DNA of 64,000 nt from Tolumonas sp008015085 (lineage in GTDB: Bacteria > Pseudomonadota > Gammaproteobacteria > Enterobacterales > Aeromonadaceae), in assembly GCA_029265125.1 (NCBI GenBank), contig JAJUJX010000009.1, forward strand, positions 1 through 64,000, in the 5' to 3' direction. The notes beneath the pieces are model-generated. The model was not told the DNA's origin and did no database searches. It worked only from the letters and a program-made list of their open reading frames with translations. Shown piece after piece: positions 16,185 to 24,975 of the stretch (position 1 is its first letter; each line of letters starts with the position of its first letter). The position numbers and the translations under genes were made by a program.

Positions 16185-18460
16185 TATTCGCCGGACGGCA
16201 CTTTGTGTTGTCCCTGCAGAAACGGATACCATTCGACATCATCAATAACTACGTGTTTGTAAATCAGCTCGATGACCACAAACCGGATCAGCACTTGCAG
16301 ATCAATATTGCCGTTATCAAACTCGGATAGTAAGTGTTGTCCTTCCTGAAGTAGCTGGCGATGCATTTCCTGATGTCCATGAAACTTGGGATAGCTGATT
16401 TTTTCCAGAATCAACTCTTCATGCAGAAAGTGCGTTCTAAGATGTTCAAATAACAGGATTAGTTTATCGCGCAGCACCGGTAGTTCTGTTTTTTGTGATA
16501 AACACCGGAGCAGCTTATTAGCAAGAATAAAAATGTCTTTATGCTCTTTATCGATACCAGAATGACCACACAGAAGCTCATCTTTCCAGTTAAGTCTGAG
16601 AGAGTTAATTTCACGGCTTTCAGATAATGGGAACAGAAAATTAATTCTGTTCATTGCATCCCGTTTAGCCTGATACATACCTTTATCACTGACATGTAGT
16701 AATTCGTCTGCTTCCAGACCATGGTCGGGATAGACCGCGACACCGATGCTGCATGAAATAGTCAGTTTAGCGGCTGTTTTGGTAATGAAAGGACTTTGTA
16801 TACTCGTGACTATTTTTTCACAAATGGCTCTGATTTGTGCTTCAAGCTGGATACCGGGCAGCAGGATAATAAACTCATCCCCTCCCCAGCGGGCAACCGT
16901 ATCGGATTTTCGCACTGCGTTTGTTAGGCGTTCTGCAACCTGCTGTAATAACCAGTCTCCAGTTTCATGCCCATAGATATCGTTAACCGGTTTGAATCTG
17001 TCGAGATCAATAAAGAGCACCGCTAATCGTTCTTGGCGCCGTTCTGCAGCTGCAATAGCAAGGGATAAGCGGTCTTCGAGTAAAGAGCGGTTAGGCAAAT
17101 TGGTTAGTTGATCATGTTGTGCAATAAATTTGATCTCCTGTTCCTGTCTCACACGCAATGTCACATCACTTATAAAGTTCAATACGGCCGGTTCACCATC
17201 CCAATCAATCAGTGTTCCGCTGACTTCGCAGATTAGCGGCATACCACTGGCGTGTTTTAATCTGATGGTATATTTCGATTGACTTGCTCCATTATTGAGT
17301 CTGTCTTTATAGTGCCTCAGCCCGTCAGCCAGATCCTCTGCTAAAATCAGGCGTTCTAATGCCATATTACTCAATTGGCTAGCGGGATAACCCAGTATTT
17401 GTTCCATACTGGGATTAGAGAAAACGATCTGTTTATTTTTGATGACAACAATCCCTTCCTGCATCATTTCAATCAATGACCGGTAGCGATCTTTCGTCTG
17501 ATCCAGAAGGTTCTGGTATTTAATACGCTCATTTAGCTCGGCATGTAATTTCTTTTGTGAATCAGCCAGCTGTCGATTCAATCGCCGTAATTGTATTGCC
17601 CAGAGCAGGAGCAGCAGTAGAACTACAGAACCGGCGGTCACTATGCCAAATATCAGCTTATAGTCTGTTTGCTTAATGATGAGCGGGATGTGCTTGTTAA
17701 TGATTTGCTTTACTTCGTCATCAGTAAGAGAAGCCACGCCCTTTTCCAGACGTTCTCTGAGGGCAGGTTTTGCCTTGTTAACACCGATACGCAATAAATT
17801 GTCATAGCCCGGCATGTCTCCGGCCACTTTGAGATTAAACCAGCCATCGTGGGTAACAGTATACTGGGCCATTAATCTTGAACGTAACGTTACATCTGCT
17901 CGTCTGTCTTCTATTGCTTTAAATACCTCTTTCTCTGAAGAAACAAGAGAGATGTGAATACTGGGGAAATCAGCCCTCAGTCTTTCTTCTATCGCTGTAC
18001 CTGTTGGTAACACCACATGTTTGCCGGCAATTCCGGCCTGCTGCGGCATATCAGGCGCATCACTGCGGGTAATGATCGCATTACGATCGACCAGGTAGGG
18101 TGATGTGTAAATCAGCCATTTATCCCGTTCCGGTGTGCTGTTTAATAATGACAGCAGATCACAGCGTCCCTGACGGGAATATAACAGGCTTTCGTCCCAG
18201 TCTTTGGTTGGAATGAGTTTCAGGTCGACCTGGCTACGATCTGCAATCAGTCGCAGTAAATCGGCCGCAATGCCGACATGCTGCGCTTTTTCATTGATCG
18301 ATTCATACGGGTACCAGTCGGGATCAACACACACGGTTGCTGAAATACGATCCTGCCGTGGTGAACCTGCCATTAATGATGTGGTCCAGAAAAAAGGAAG
18401 AGACAAGAGGAGAAGAAATACTCTACGGTGTGAGTGCCATATTTTCCTGCTGCTGGCCAT
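16181..18460 (-). CDS. Diguanylate cyclase with SBP3, PAS and hemerythrin domains
   Basis: This is a 759-residue multidomain signalling protein. An N-terminal signal helix (about 13-32) leads into a periplasmic binding-protein (SBP_bac_3) domain (ATVCVDPDWYPYESINE, GIAADLLRLI, CDLLSLLNSTPERDKWLIYTSPY). A membrane helix lies near 269-290. A PAS domain (about 320-430, GIVVIKNKQIVFSNPSMEQILGY) precedes a GGDEF domain (about 440-610). That domain has an intact ARWGGDEFIILLPG active site and an RKSD (RxxD) inhibitory site five residues before it. The C-terminus (about 630-750) is a hemerythrin-like domain with GIDKEHKDIF, HFLHEELIL, HGHQEMH and HVVIDD metal-ligand motifs. It probably makes cyclic di-GMP in response to a periplasmic solute and to oxygen or redox state. 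The ligand is unknown. Confidence 0.9.
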   Translation of the reverse strand: MASSRKIWHSHRRVFLLLLSLPFFWTTSLMAGSPRQDRISATVCVDPDWYPYESINEKAQHVGIAADLLRLIADRSQVDLKLIPTKDWDESLLYSRQGRCDLLSLLNSTPERDKWLIYTSPYLVDRNAIITRSDAPDMPQQAGIAGKHVVLPTGTAIEERLRADFPSIHISLVSSEKEVFKAIEDRRADVTLRSRLMAQYTVTHDGWFNLKVAGDMPGYDNLLRIGVNKAKPALRERLEKGVASLTDDEVKQIINKHIPLIIKQTDYKLIFGIVTAGSVVLLLLLLWAIQLRRLNRQLADSQKKLHAELNERIKYQNLLDQTKDRYRSLIEMMQEGIVVIKNKQIVFSNPSMEQILGYPASQLSNMALERLILAEDLADGLRHYKDRLNNGASQSKYTIRLKHASGMPLICEVSGTLIDWDGEPAVLNFISDVTLRVRQEQEIKFIAQHDQLTNLPNRSLLEDRLSLAIAAAERRQERLAVLFIDLDRFKPVNDIYGHETGDWLLQQVAERLTNAVRKSDTVARWGGDEFIILLPGIQLEAQIRAICEKIVTSIQSPFITKTAAKLTISCSIGVAVYPDHGLEADELLHVSDKGMYQAKRDAMNRINFLFPLSESREINSLRLNWKDELLCGHSGIDKEHKDIFILANKLLRCLSQKTELPVLRDKLILLFEHLRTHFLHEELILEKISYPKFHGHQEMHRQLLQEGQHLLSEFDNGNIDLQVLIRFVVIELIYKHVVIDDVEWYPFLQGQHKVPSGEY

Positions 18461-18589
18461 ATTCTTTTCCTTGTCTGTGTCCGTAAGACATACTGAGGAT
18501 TATTCAGGGAATACAAAATCTCAGTATAGTCACTCAGTTATAACAGGAAATAAGAAAACCAGCCGCATCTTTAACCTTGGTTTTTGAAC

Positions 18590-19273
18590 TCAAGCCGGGA
18601 TACAGAACTTCGCCACGGTCAGCAGTAAATCTGTTTCGAATTCGTAGCAGGCAATTGTAATGTCTGATTGTGTCAGTAATGTCAGGCATTCAGGATGTTG
18701 AACGCGAAAATGTAATTGTCCGGGGGATAGGGATGTTAAGGTAATGGCATCAAAATCGAAATATTGACCAATCAGCGGGGATAATGCCTTAAAGAAGCTT
18801 TCTTTCGCGGAAAACAGCGCGGTCAGATAAAACGCCTGCTGACCTGTTTGTCGGATCAGTGCCAGCTCTTCGTCACTGGCAAATGATCCCGCCAGTTCCG
18901 CGGCCATTTCGACGGACATCTGTTTTTCTAAATCAATACCAAGCAGTTCGTTCTGGTGACCTGATGTCGCCAATGCAATACCTTCTGCGGCTGATAAACA
19001 GCAATGAGTGATACTGCCTGATATCCCGATCGGCCATACGGGAGCCCGTAGCGGACCAATCCCGATCTGATGACAATATTCAGCATACCGGCAACCGGAG
19101 CAGGCGGCTCTGGCTGCAAGACGACCAGCCAAAAATTCAGCTTTTCGTTTAATGACTGCATTATTCAGTGAGGCAGGGAAATGGATCTGGTGTTGATTGT
19201 AAAGGGCGTCGGAATAATGGGATATGCGGAAACGAACTCCCTGTAAGTGCAGGGAGTTGGTGGCGATGGACAT
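18590..19273 (-). CDS. entD: 4'-phosphopantetheinyl transferase
   Basis: EntD loads the phosphopantetheine arm onto the carrier domains of EntB and the NRPS. The 227-residue protein shows the Sfp/EntD pattern: KRKAEFLAGRLAARAAC, PVWPIGISGSITHC, LLGIDLEKQM (magnesium-binding Asp and Glu) and FSAKESFFKAL. The longer open frame runs back into entA. The ATG at 19273 is 25 bp after the entA stop and gives the normal family length, though its ribosome site is weak, so it may depend on translational coupling. It is the last gene of the entCEBA-D operon. Confidence 0.9.
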   Translation of the reverse strand: MSIATNSLHLQGVRFRISHYSDALYNQHQIHFPASLNNAVIKRKAEFLAGRLAARAACSGCRYAEYCHQIGIGPLRAPVWPIGISGSITHCCLSAAEGIALATSGHQNELLGIDLEKQMSVEMAAELAGSFASDEELALIRQTGQQAFYLTALFSAKESFFKALSPLIGQYFDFDAITLTSLSPGQLHFRVQHPECLTLLTQSDITIACYEFETDLLLTVAKFCIPA

Positions 19274-19298
19274 CGAGAACCGGGATTGGATAAACACA

Positions 19299-20048
19299 TC
19301 AGGCTCCGAGTGTGGCTCCGCCATCGACAACCAGATCCTGCAGGGTGACATGATTCGCCCAGTCTGAGGCCAGAAATGCCACACACTTGGCAATGTCCTG
19401 CGGTTGTGCAATTTTTCCAAGGGGTATGCCTAGTTTGAACTGTTCCGGGAACCCTTGAATCGTACGTTTTTCACTTGCTTCATCTGTCCAGAGCTGGCGT
19501 TGCATATCTGTATTGGTGGAGCCTGGTGATACTACATTGCAGCGTACGCCGTAAGGTGCCAATTCGATACCTGCCGTCATGGTGAGATTAGTTAATGCTG
19601 CTTTTGACGCACTGTAAGAGCCCATCGCCATACGCGGGGCATGGTTGGCATTAGAACTCACGGTGACAATGGCTCCATGCTGCTGGGCTTTAAACCACGG
19701 GATTATTTGTTGAAAAAACCACAGCGCCGCACTGACATTCACATCCAGCGTTCGTTGCCATTCTTTGCCGCTGATGGCTTCCAGATTGTTCATTTCCAGC
19801 ACACCGGCAACGTTGATAAAGACATCCAGTTTGCCTGAACCCATTAATTCCTGTCTGGCGACCGAGGCAACACACTCCGGATGACTAACATCAAGCTCTA
19901 TCGTTCGGAAGATGCGTCTTTTGGCGTCAAATACGCGGTCAAAGCCGACAACTTCAGCACCTAATTCGCAAAAAAGATCGGCAATAGCTGCACCGATCCC
20001 CTGATTAGCACCGGTGATCCAGACACGTTTCCCTTCAAAATGGATCAT
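19299..20048 (-). CDS. entA: 2,3-dihydro-2,3-dihydroxybenzoate dehydrogenase
   Basis: EntA oxidises 2,3-dihydro-2,3-dihydroxybenzoate to 2,3-dihydroxybenzoate (DHB) with NAD. The 249-residue short-chain dehydrogenase has the Rossmann motif VWITGANQGIGAAIA, NVAGVLEM, the catalytic Ser region VTVSSNANH and the YSASKAALTNL Tyr-Lys pair, then GVRCNVVSPGSTNTDM. The ATG at 20048 overlaps the entB stop as ATGA and has AGGAG about 11 nt upstream. A longer frame would run far into entB. It is the third step in DHB synthesis. Confidence 0.95.
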   Translation of the reverse strand: MIHFEGKRVWITGANQGIGAAIADLFCELGAEVVGFDRVFDAKRRIFRTIELDVSHPECVASVARQELMGSGKLDVFINVAGVLEMNNLEAISGKEWQRTLDVNVSAALWFFQQIIPWFKAQQHGAIVTVSSNANHAPRMAMGSYSASKAALTNLTMTAGIELAPYGVRCNVVSPGSTNTDMQRQLWTDEASEKRTIQGFPEQFKLGIPLGKIAQPQDIAKCVAFLASDWANHVTLQDLVVDGGATLGA

Positions 20049-20932
20049 GCTGCTTCTGACTCCTGTTGATGCCGGAGGATCAATTGCCACCATCCGTTCA
20101 GAGTCGGAGCACGGGCCAACTCCACGAAGCTAAGTTCGATCCCTGCCTTTTGCCACTGATTCAGTAAGGTCATGATCTGTACGGAATCGAGTCCGTAATC
20201 GAGCAGGCTCTCGTCATCGTCAAAATCACTGTCGGCTTCATCAAGCAGACTCAGAATATGTGTCCGGAACGATGCATAAGATTGCAATGAGGGGGGTCGC
20301 TGCGACGCTGAAATCAACGTCAAAGTGTCTGTCACAACCCCTGCCCTGCCAGCAATATATGACATCGCCATGAGATGCTCTGCTTTTGAAAAATCTGCAA
20401 TGGCATCGCCTATCAGGAAAGGCTGAATGTCGCGCATAAAAGCATCGGTGGCGCTGATCAGTACACCAATATGGGCATACACGCCGCAAATGATCAGCTG
20501 TGTTCTGCCCATGGCCTTCAGCTGTGCCTCCAGATCGCTGCGGTGAAAAGCACTGTAACGCCATTTGGTCAGCACAATATTATCGGGATCAGGCTGCAAC
20601 TGATTAACAACGGGCTGTTGCGCGGGAAAGCGGGTTAAACCCGGCCCCCACATATCATTCAGTAATGCCCGGTCGATAGGATCTTGCTCTGCTGGTTGTG
20701 CTGTATAAAACACCGGTATCCCATTAGCTTTTGCATAGTCTTTCAGACGGGAAATATTCTGGATCACCGCATTCATCAACGGGCTTTCGTTGCCATAAAA
20801 ACCGACAAAATATTCCTGCATGTCGTGGATCAATAGAGCCGCGTTGGCGGGTTGCAAAGACCAGTTCACTTTGTTGTTCGGGTATTCAGAGATCTCTGGC
20901 AGTGAGTAAGACTGAATTTTTGGAATTGCCAT
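20045..20932 (-). CDS. entB: Isochorismatase / aryl carrier protein
   Basis: This 295-residue bifunctional protein resembles EntB. The N-terminal isochorismatase domain (about 1-210) has LLIHDMQEYFVGFYG, LLNDMWGPGLTRFP, LTKWRYSAFHRSDLE and GVYAHIGVLISATDAFMRDI. The C-terminal aryl carrier domain (about 220-290) has the phosphopantetheine serine in LLDYGLDSVQIM. It cleaves isochorismate and then carries DHB to the condensation domain of the NRPS. Start and stop overlap entE and entA by 4 bp each, typical of a tight biosynthetic operon. Confidence 0.96.
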   Translation of the reverse strand: MAIPKIQSYSLPEISEYPNNKVNWSLQPANAALLIHDMQEYFVGFYGNESPLMNAVIQNISRLKDYAKANGIPVFYTAQPAEQDPIDRALLNDMWGPGLTRFPAQQPVVNQLQPDPDNIVLTKWRYSAFHRSDLEAQLKAMGRTQLIICGVYAHIGVLISATDAFMRDIQPFLIGDAIADFSKAEHLMAMSYIAGRAGVVTDTLTLISASQRPPSLQSYASFRTHILSLLDEADSDFDDDESLLDYGLDSVQIMTLLNQWQKAGIELSFVELARAPTLNGWWQLILRHQQESEAA

Positions 20933-22626
20933 CAGGATTCGACCTTCTCGTTGTGTGAAATCAGGTTAGATGAAACAGCGTTGGCGGCATGTTGCTCTGC
21001 CAGTAACTGCCGTAAACGGGTCTTGTTAATTTTGCCCACCGGAGTGAGTGGCAGTGCCGGAACAAATTCGAATTTGTCCGGGATCTTGTAATCAGCCAGC
21101 CCCTGGTTCCGCAAAAACTTACGTAAGACAACCGCTGTTACGGGAGTATTTCTGACAACGATGAAAGCACAACTGCGTTCACCAAGCAGACTATCGGGAA
21201 CGCCTACCAGTGCGGCTTCCTGTACCGAATCGTGCTGCAATAACCAGCTTTCGACTTCTTCGGCAGCAATCTTCTCGCCACCCCGGTTGATCTGATCTTT
21301 TTCCCGTCCGCAGACGATCAGATAGCCTTTTTCTGTCTGGTGGACCAAATCGCCGGAACGGTAAAAACCATCGGGAGTAAAACTGCGCTGATTATGGGCC
21401 TCAGCCTGATAATATCCCCGGAAGGTATATGGCCCACGGGTCAGTAATGATCCGATCTCTCCTGCGATGACAGGGTTACCTTCTTCATCAGTGATACGGA
21501 TTTCATCATCCTCACTGATCGGGCGTCCCTGGGTGTTGCATATTGTCCACTCGTCGTCATCAAGACGGGTATAGTTGACCAGCCCTTCTGCCATACCGAA
21601 TACCTGCTGTAACTGGCAACCAAATACCGGTCTGACTTGTCGTGCTGTAGATTCTTCAAGTCTTGCGCCGCCGCACTGAATAAGTTGCAGGCTGCTCAGA
21701 TCGTGGTTTGATTCGGCTTTAGCTGCCAGCCATAGGGATAGTGCTGTTGGTACCAGCCCGGTGATATTAATCTGGTGCTTTTCAATCAGCGGAAAGCAGG
21801 TCGACGGGCTTGGATCTGAAGCCATCACAACCGTTCCGCCCGCAACAAAAACACCCAGAGCACCGGGAGAACTCATCGGATAGTTGTGTGCGCACGGTAA
21901 GGCGCAGAGATAACGGGTATTCGCTGTTAACTGACAGATCTGCGCGCTGGCCCTGATACTGTAGAGATAATCATTATGTGTACGAGGGATCAGTTTCGGT
22001 GTGCCGGTACTGCCGCCTGAAAGCTGAAAAAAGGCCACTTCCGAAGCGTTCAGGTGCGGCAAGGTAATATTGCTCTCTGGCTCTTGCTGTAGTGCCGTGA
22101 GAGTTGTGATCCGGGTTATGCCTACCTGCATCCCTTCCATTTCAGAGAAAGGTTTACCGGCAAATGCGACCAGCTTCAGCGTGTTGTTATCGACTAACTG
22201 AGCCAGATAGTCACCTTGCCGGAATAAACTGTGTTCTGCGCTCAGAATAGCCAGTTTGGGTTTGATCTGGCGGGCATATTCATTCAGTTCTGCTTTGTTG
22301 TGACTGAACAGGGCGTTTACCGGAACAATGCCTGCTTTTAACAGCGAAAAAAAGACCAGATAAAACTCGGCAATATTCGGAAGCTGAACCAGTGCTGTAT
22401 CACCGGGTTCAAGGCCCTGAGCTATCCACTGCTTTGCCAGACGCGTAGATTCAAGCTCAAGCATTTCATAGTTGTAATGCGTGTTATTATCCAGCACCGC
22501 AATTGCTGACGGATTCTGTTGTGCCTGCACTGACAGGATCTGGCTCAGAGGTTCATCTGTCCAGTAACCCCGAGTGCGATAATGTTCCGCCAGTTCAGCT
22601 GGCCAGCGGTTAAATTTGACTGGCAT
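20932..22626 (-). CDS. entE: 2,3-dihydroxybenzoate-AMP ligase
   Basis: EntE is a stand-alone adenylation enzyme that activates DHB and loads it onto the aryl carrier domain of EntB. The 564-residue protein has FFQLSGGSTGTPKLIPRTHNDYLYS (given here as its AMP-binding core GGSTGTPKLIPRTH), ALPCAHNYPMSSPG, VFGMAEGLVNYTRLDD, YRSGDLVH and the C-terminal lysine region PVGKINKTRLRQLL. The start MPVKFNRWPAELAEHYR at 22626 matches the family N-terminus. An upstream start would lie deeper within entC. It overlaps entC by 17 bp and entB by 4 bp. Confidence 0.95.
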   Translation of the reverse strand: MPVKFNRWPAELAEHYRTRGYWTDEPLSQILSVQAQQNPSAIAVLDNNTHYNYEMLELESTRLAKQWIAQGLEPGDTALVQLPNIAEFYLVFFSLLKAGIVPVNALFSHNKAELNEYARQIKPKLAILSAEHSLFRQGDYLAQLVDNNTLKLVAFAGKPFSEMEGMQVGITRITTLTALQQEPESNITLPHLNASEVAFFQLSGGSTGTPKLIPRTHNDYLYSIRASAQICQLTANTRYLCALPCAHNYPMSSPGALGVFVAGGTVVMASDPSPSTCFPLIEKHQINITGLVPTALSLWLAAKAESNHDLSSLQLIQCGGARLEESTARQVRPVFGCQLQQVFGMAEGLVNYTRLDDDEWTICNTQGRPISEDDEIRITDEEGNPVIAGEIGSLLTRGPYTFRGYYQAEAHNQRSFTPDGFYRSGDLVHQTEKGYLIVCGREKDQINRGGEKIAAEEVESWLLQHDSVQEAALVGVPDSLLGERSCAFIVVRNTPVTAVVLRKFLRNQGLADYKIPDKFEFVPALPLTPVGKINKTRLRQLLAEQHAANAVSSNLISHNEKVES

Positions 22627-23800
22627 GTTTGATCTCCTGAGATGCAGTGGCATCAGGCATCAGTGCTTTTAGCATGGTGCCAAGTTTGGCGTCGGTTTCT
22701 TGCCACTCTTTCTCTGGCTCAGATCCTGGCACGACACCGGCACCGGCAAATAAGGTGATCTCGTTCCCTTTCACCATGCCGCTGCGGATAGCGATATACC
22801 ATTCGCCGTTACCGTTTTCATCGCACCAGCCGACCAGACCGGCGAAGTATCCGCGATCCTCTTCGTATTGATGAATAAACTCATAAGCAGCATGAGTTGG
22901 ATAACCGCACACTGCCGGGGTTGGATGGATTGCCAGTGCTGCATCAAGTGATGACAGATCGGCCTGATACAGCTGCCCTGATATTTCAGTGGAAAGATGC
23001 AGCATGGAGTCGGTTTTCAAAACTGAAGGCTGCTCAGGTACATTCAGTTCCCGGCACAATGGTTTGAGCAGTCGGACGATGTCTGCTACGACCAACTGGT
23101 GTTCGTGACGGTCTTTAGCCGAACCGAACAGTGCCTGAGCCTGCCAGGCTTCCTGCTTCTCCTGTCCCTGTCGTTTTACTGACCCCGCCAGCGGATTAGT
23201 AAAAACATCAGTTCCCTGTTTTCTGATTAATAATTCAGGGCTGACGCCTAACAAAGTCCCTTCCTGCAGCGGTAAACTGAACGGATAACCACGCTGGCTA
23301 TTCTGTAACAGATTCAGCAATACCAATGTCTGATCGATTTCTTGGGTAAAACCCATATGTAGCTGTTTACCCAGCACAACTTTTTCCAGCTCACCGGCTT
23401 CGAATGAGTGTAATGCTTGTCTGACGGCATCTTCATACGCTGCTTTTCCCGGTTTATAAAACTGACTCTGTGGTATCAGCATTTGTGCTGACGAACCTCG
23501 GCTGAGTAACTGCAGCAGCTGCTGACGGCTCAGATGCTGTGATTCTCGAGGAAGAATGAACTGCGCTTTACCATCCATTGCGAATGGAATAGCACCAAAA
23601 ACAACAGGTGTTTTCCCGGGCTCATGCGGACGCTGCTGTGCCAGCTCAAAAAGATATTTTACGGCTGTACAGATCTGTTCTGGAGCGTTCACATCAACGG
23701 AGGTCGTTGCCCGAGCCCCTTTGGCCAAAAGATAACCATCTTTTGTGGTCATCAGACAATCCTGCTGAAAGTCAGGAAAAGCATCACCATGCTGATTCAT
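22610..23800 (-). CDS. entC: Isochorismate synthase
   Basis: EntC converts chorismate to isochorismate, the first committed step to DHB. The 396-residue protein has the chorismate-binding fold: KVVLGKQLHM, LLGVSPELLIRKQG, NPLAGSVKRQG, AKDRHEHQLVVADIV, HPTPAVCGYPTHAAY, GYFAGLVGWCDENGNGEW and LFAGAGVVPGSEPEKEW. It is the first gene of the minus-strand operon. The start is either ATG at 23800 or GTG at 23809. Neither has a strong ribosome site, and ATG was preferred. Two Fur-box-like palindromes lie just upstream. Confidence 0.95.
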   Translation of the reverse strand: MNQHGDAFPDFQQDCLMTTKDGYLLAKGARATTSVDVNAPEQICTAVKYLFELAQQRPHEPGKTPVVFGAIPFAMDGKAQFILPRESQHLSRQQLLQLLSRGSSAQMLIPQSQFYKPGKAAYEDAVRQALHSFEAGELEKVVLGKQLHMGFTQEIDQTLVLLNLLQNSQRGYPFSLPLQEGTLLGVSPELLIRKQGTDVFTNPLAGSVKRQGQEKQEAWQAQALFGSAKDRHEHQLVVADIVRLLKPLCRELNVPEQPSVLKTDSMLHLSTEISGQLYQADLSSLDAALAIHPTPAVCGYPTHAAYEFIHQYEEDRGYFAGLVGWCDENGNGEWYIAIRSGMVKGNEITLFAGAGVVPGSEPEKEWQETDAKLGTMLKALMPDATASQEIKHASQI

Positions 23801-23830
23801 AAAATTCACGTCTGGATAAGAAATTTACTC

Positions 23831-23897
23831 AATGATAATAATTATCAATTGCGACAAGCAAGTGATTTTCAAATTATTTGATAATGGTTATCAATTG
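23831..23897. promoter_or_regulatory. Two Fur boxes between entC and fepB
   Basis: TGATAATAATTATCAATT at 23833-23850 and TGATAATGGTTATCAATT at 23879-23896 are near-perfect matches to the GATAAT/ATTATC Fur pattern. They lie between divergent entC and fepB. Each probably covers one promoter, so the operons are expressed under iron limitation. Confidence 0.8.
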
Positions 23898-23937
23898 CAA
23901 TATCTTTCTATCACCATGAATTACTTCGGGTCTTTCT

Positions 23938-24975
23938 ATGAAGAAACTTTATCTGCCAGGCTGTCTGTTTTTGTTCTTTAGTGCATTGAGTGGTTGTGGT
24001 GATGTGCCGTCAGTGCCTGTCAGCACGACAGTGCAATCGGATAGCCCTGACGGCTGGCCGCGTACAATTGAAACGATAAAGGGGCCGATCACGCTAAAAA
24101 AACCACCGGAACGCATCATTTCAACCAGTGTGACGCTCACGGGGACTCTGCTGACAGTGAATGCACCGTTAGTGGCTTCTTCCGCCACTAAACACATGAC
24201 ATCAGTGACAGATGAAACCGGATTTTTTACCCAATGGTCAACGCTGGCACAGTCCCGACAGGTAAAAGCGTTGTACCAGGGAGAAGTCAACACAGAAGCC
24301 GTATTAGCTGAAAATCCGGATCTGATTGTTGTCTCTGCAACAGGTGGTGATTCTGCACTGAAGGCATATGAACAATTGTCACAAATTGCGCCGACATTGG
24401 TGATAAATTACGACGATAAAAGTTGGGAAGATCTTGCTTTACTGCTTGGTAAAGCAACCGGACATGAAGCGGATGCTTCACGGGCGATAGCGTCATTTGA
24501 TGCACACCTGCAAACCGTCAAGCAACGTATTCGTTTACCGCAGCAACCAGTGTCAGCGATGGTTTATTATGAAGACAATTCAGGCGCTAATATCTGGACA
24601 ACAGATTCGGCACAAGGGCGGCTACTGACCCGCCTCGGTTTTTCTCTGGCCGCATTACCTGCACAGGTTGCCGGACAAACAGAAACATTAGGTCGCAAGG
24701 ATATTGTGCCGGTATCAGGTGAACGTTTTCAGCAATCATTAACCGGAAAAACCCTGATGTTGTTCTCTGCCGATGAAAAAACGGCGGCCAGTGTGCGGCA
24801 AAACCATTTTCTGGCGCAGCACCCGGCCATCCAGTCTGGCCGGGTTTATCCGTTAGGTATTGATACCTTCCGGCTGGATTACTACAGCGCTACCAATTTG
24901 CTGCATCGGTTGGATCAGCTGTTTTCTGTCTCTGCTGCTAATGCGGGCGGTACCGTGGAGCAAACAGGTTCATAA
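23938..24975 (+). CDS. fepB: Ferric-catecholate ABC transporter, substrate-binding lipoprotein
   Basis: This is a 345-residue substrate-binding protein of the FepB type. The N-terminus KKLYLPGCLFLFFSALSGC is a lipoprotein signal with a lipobox cysteine near residue 20. In the mature part, PERIISTSVTLTGTLL, the NTEAVLAENPDLIVVSATGG hinge strand, LGKATGHEADA and LLTRLGFSLAALP fit the family. It delivers the ferric siderophore to FepDGC in the inner membrane. E. coli FepB is soluble and periplasmic, so membrane anchoring is a difference. The last 61 bp overlap the 3' end of convergent entS. Confidence 0.9.
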   Translation: MKKLYLPGCLFLFFSALSGCGDVPSVPVSTTVQSDSPDGWPRTIETIKGPITLKKPPERIISTSVTLTGTLLTVNAPLVASSATKHMTSVTDETGFFTQWSTLAQSRQVKALYQGEVNTEAVLAENPDLIVVSATGGDSALKAYEQLSQIAPTLVINYDDKSWEDLALLLGKATGHEADASRAIASFDAHLQTVKQRIRLPQQPVSAMVYYEDNSGANIWTTDSAQGRLLTRLGFSLAALPAQVAGQTETLGRKDIVPVSGERFQQSLTGKTLMLFSADEKTAASVRQNHFLAQHPAIQSGRVYPLGIDTFRLDYYSATNLLHRLDQLFSVSAANAGGTVEQTGS

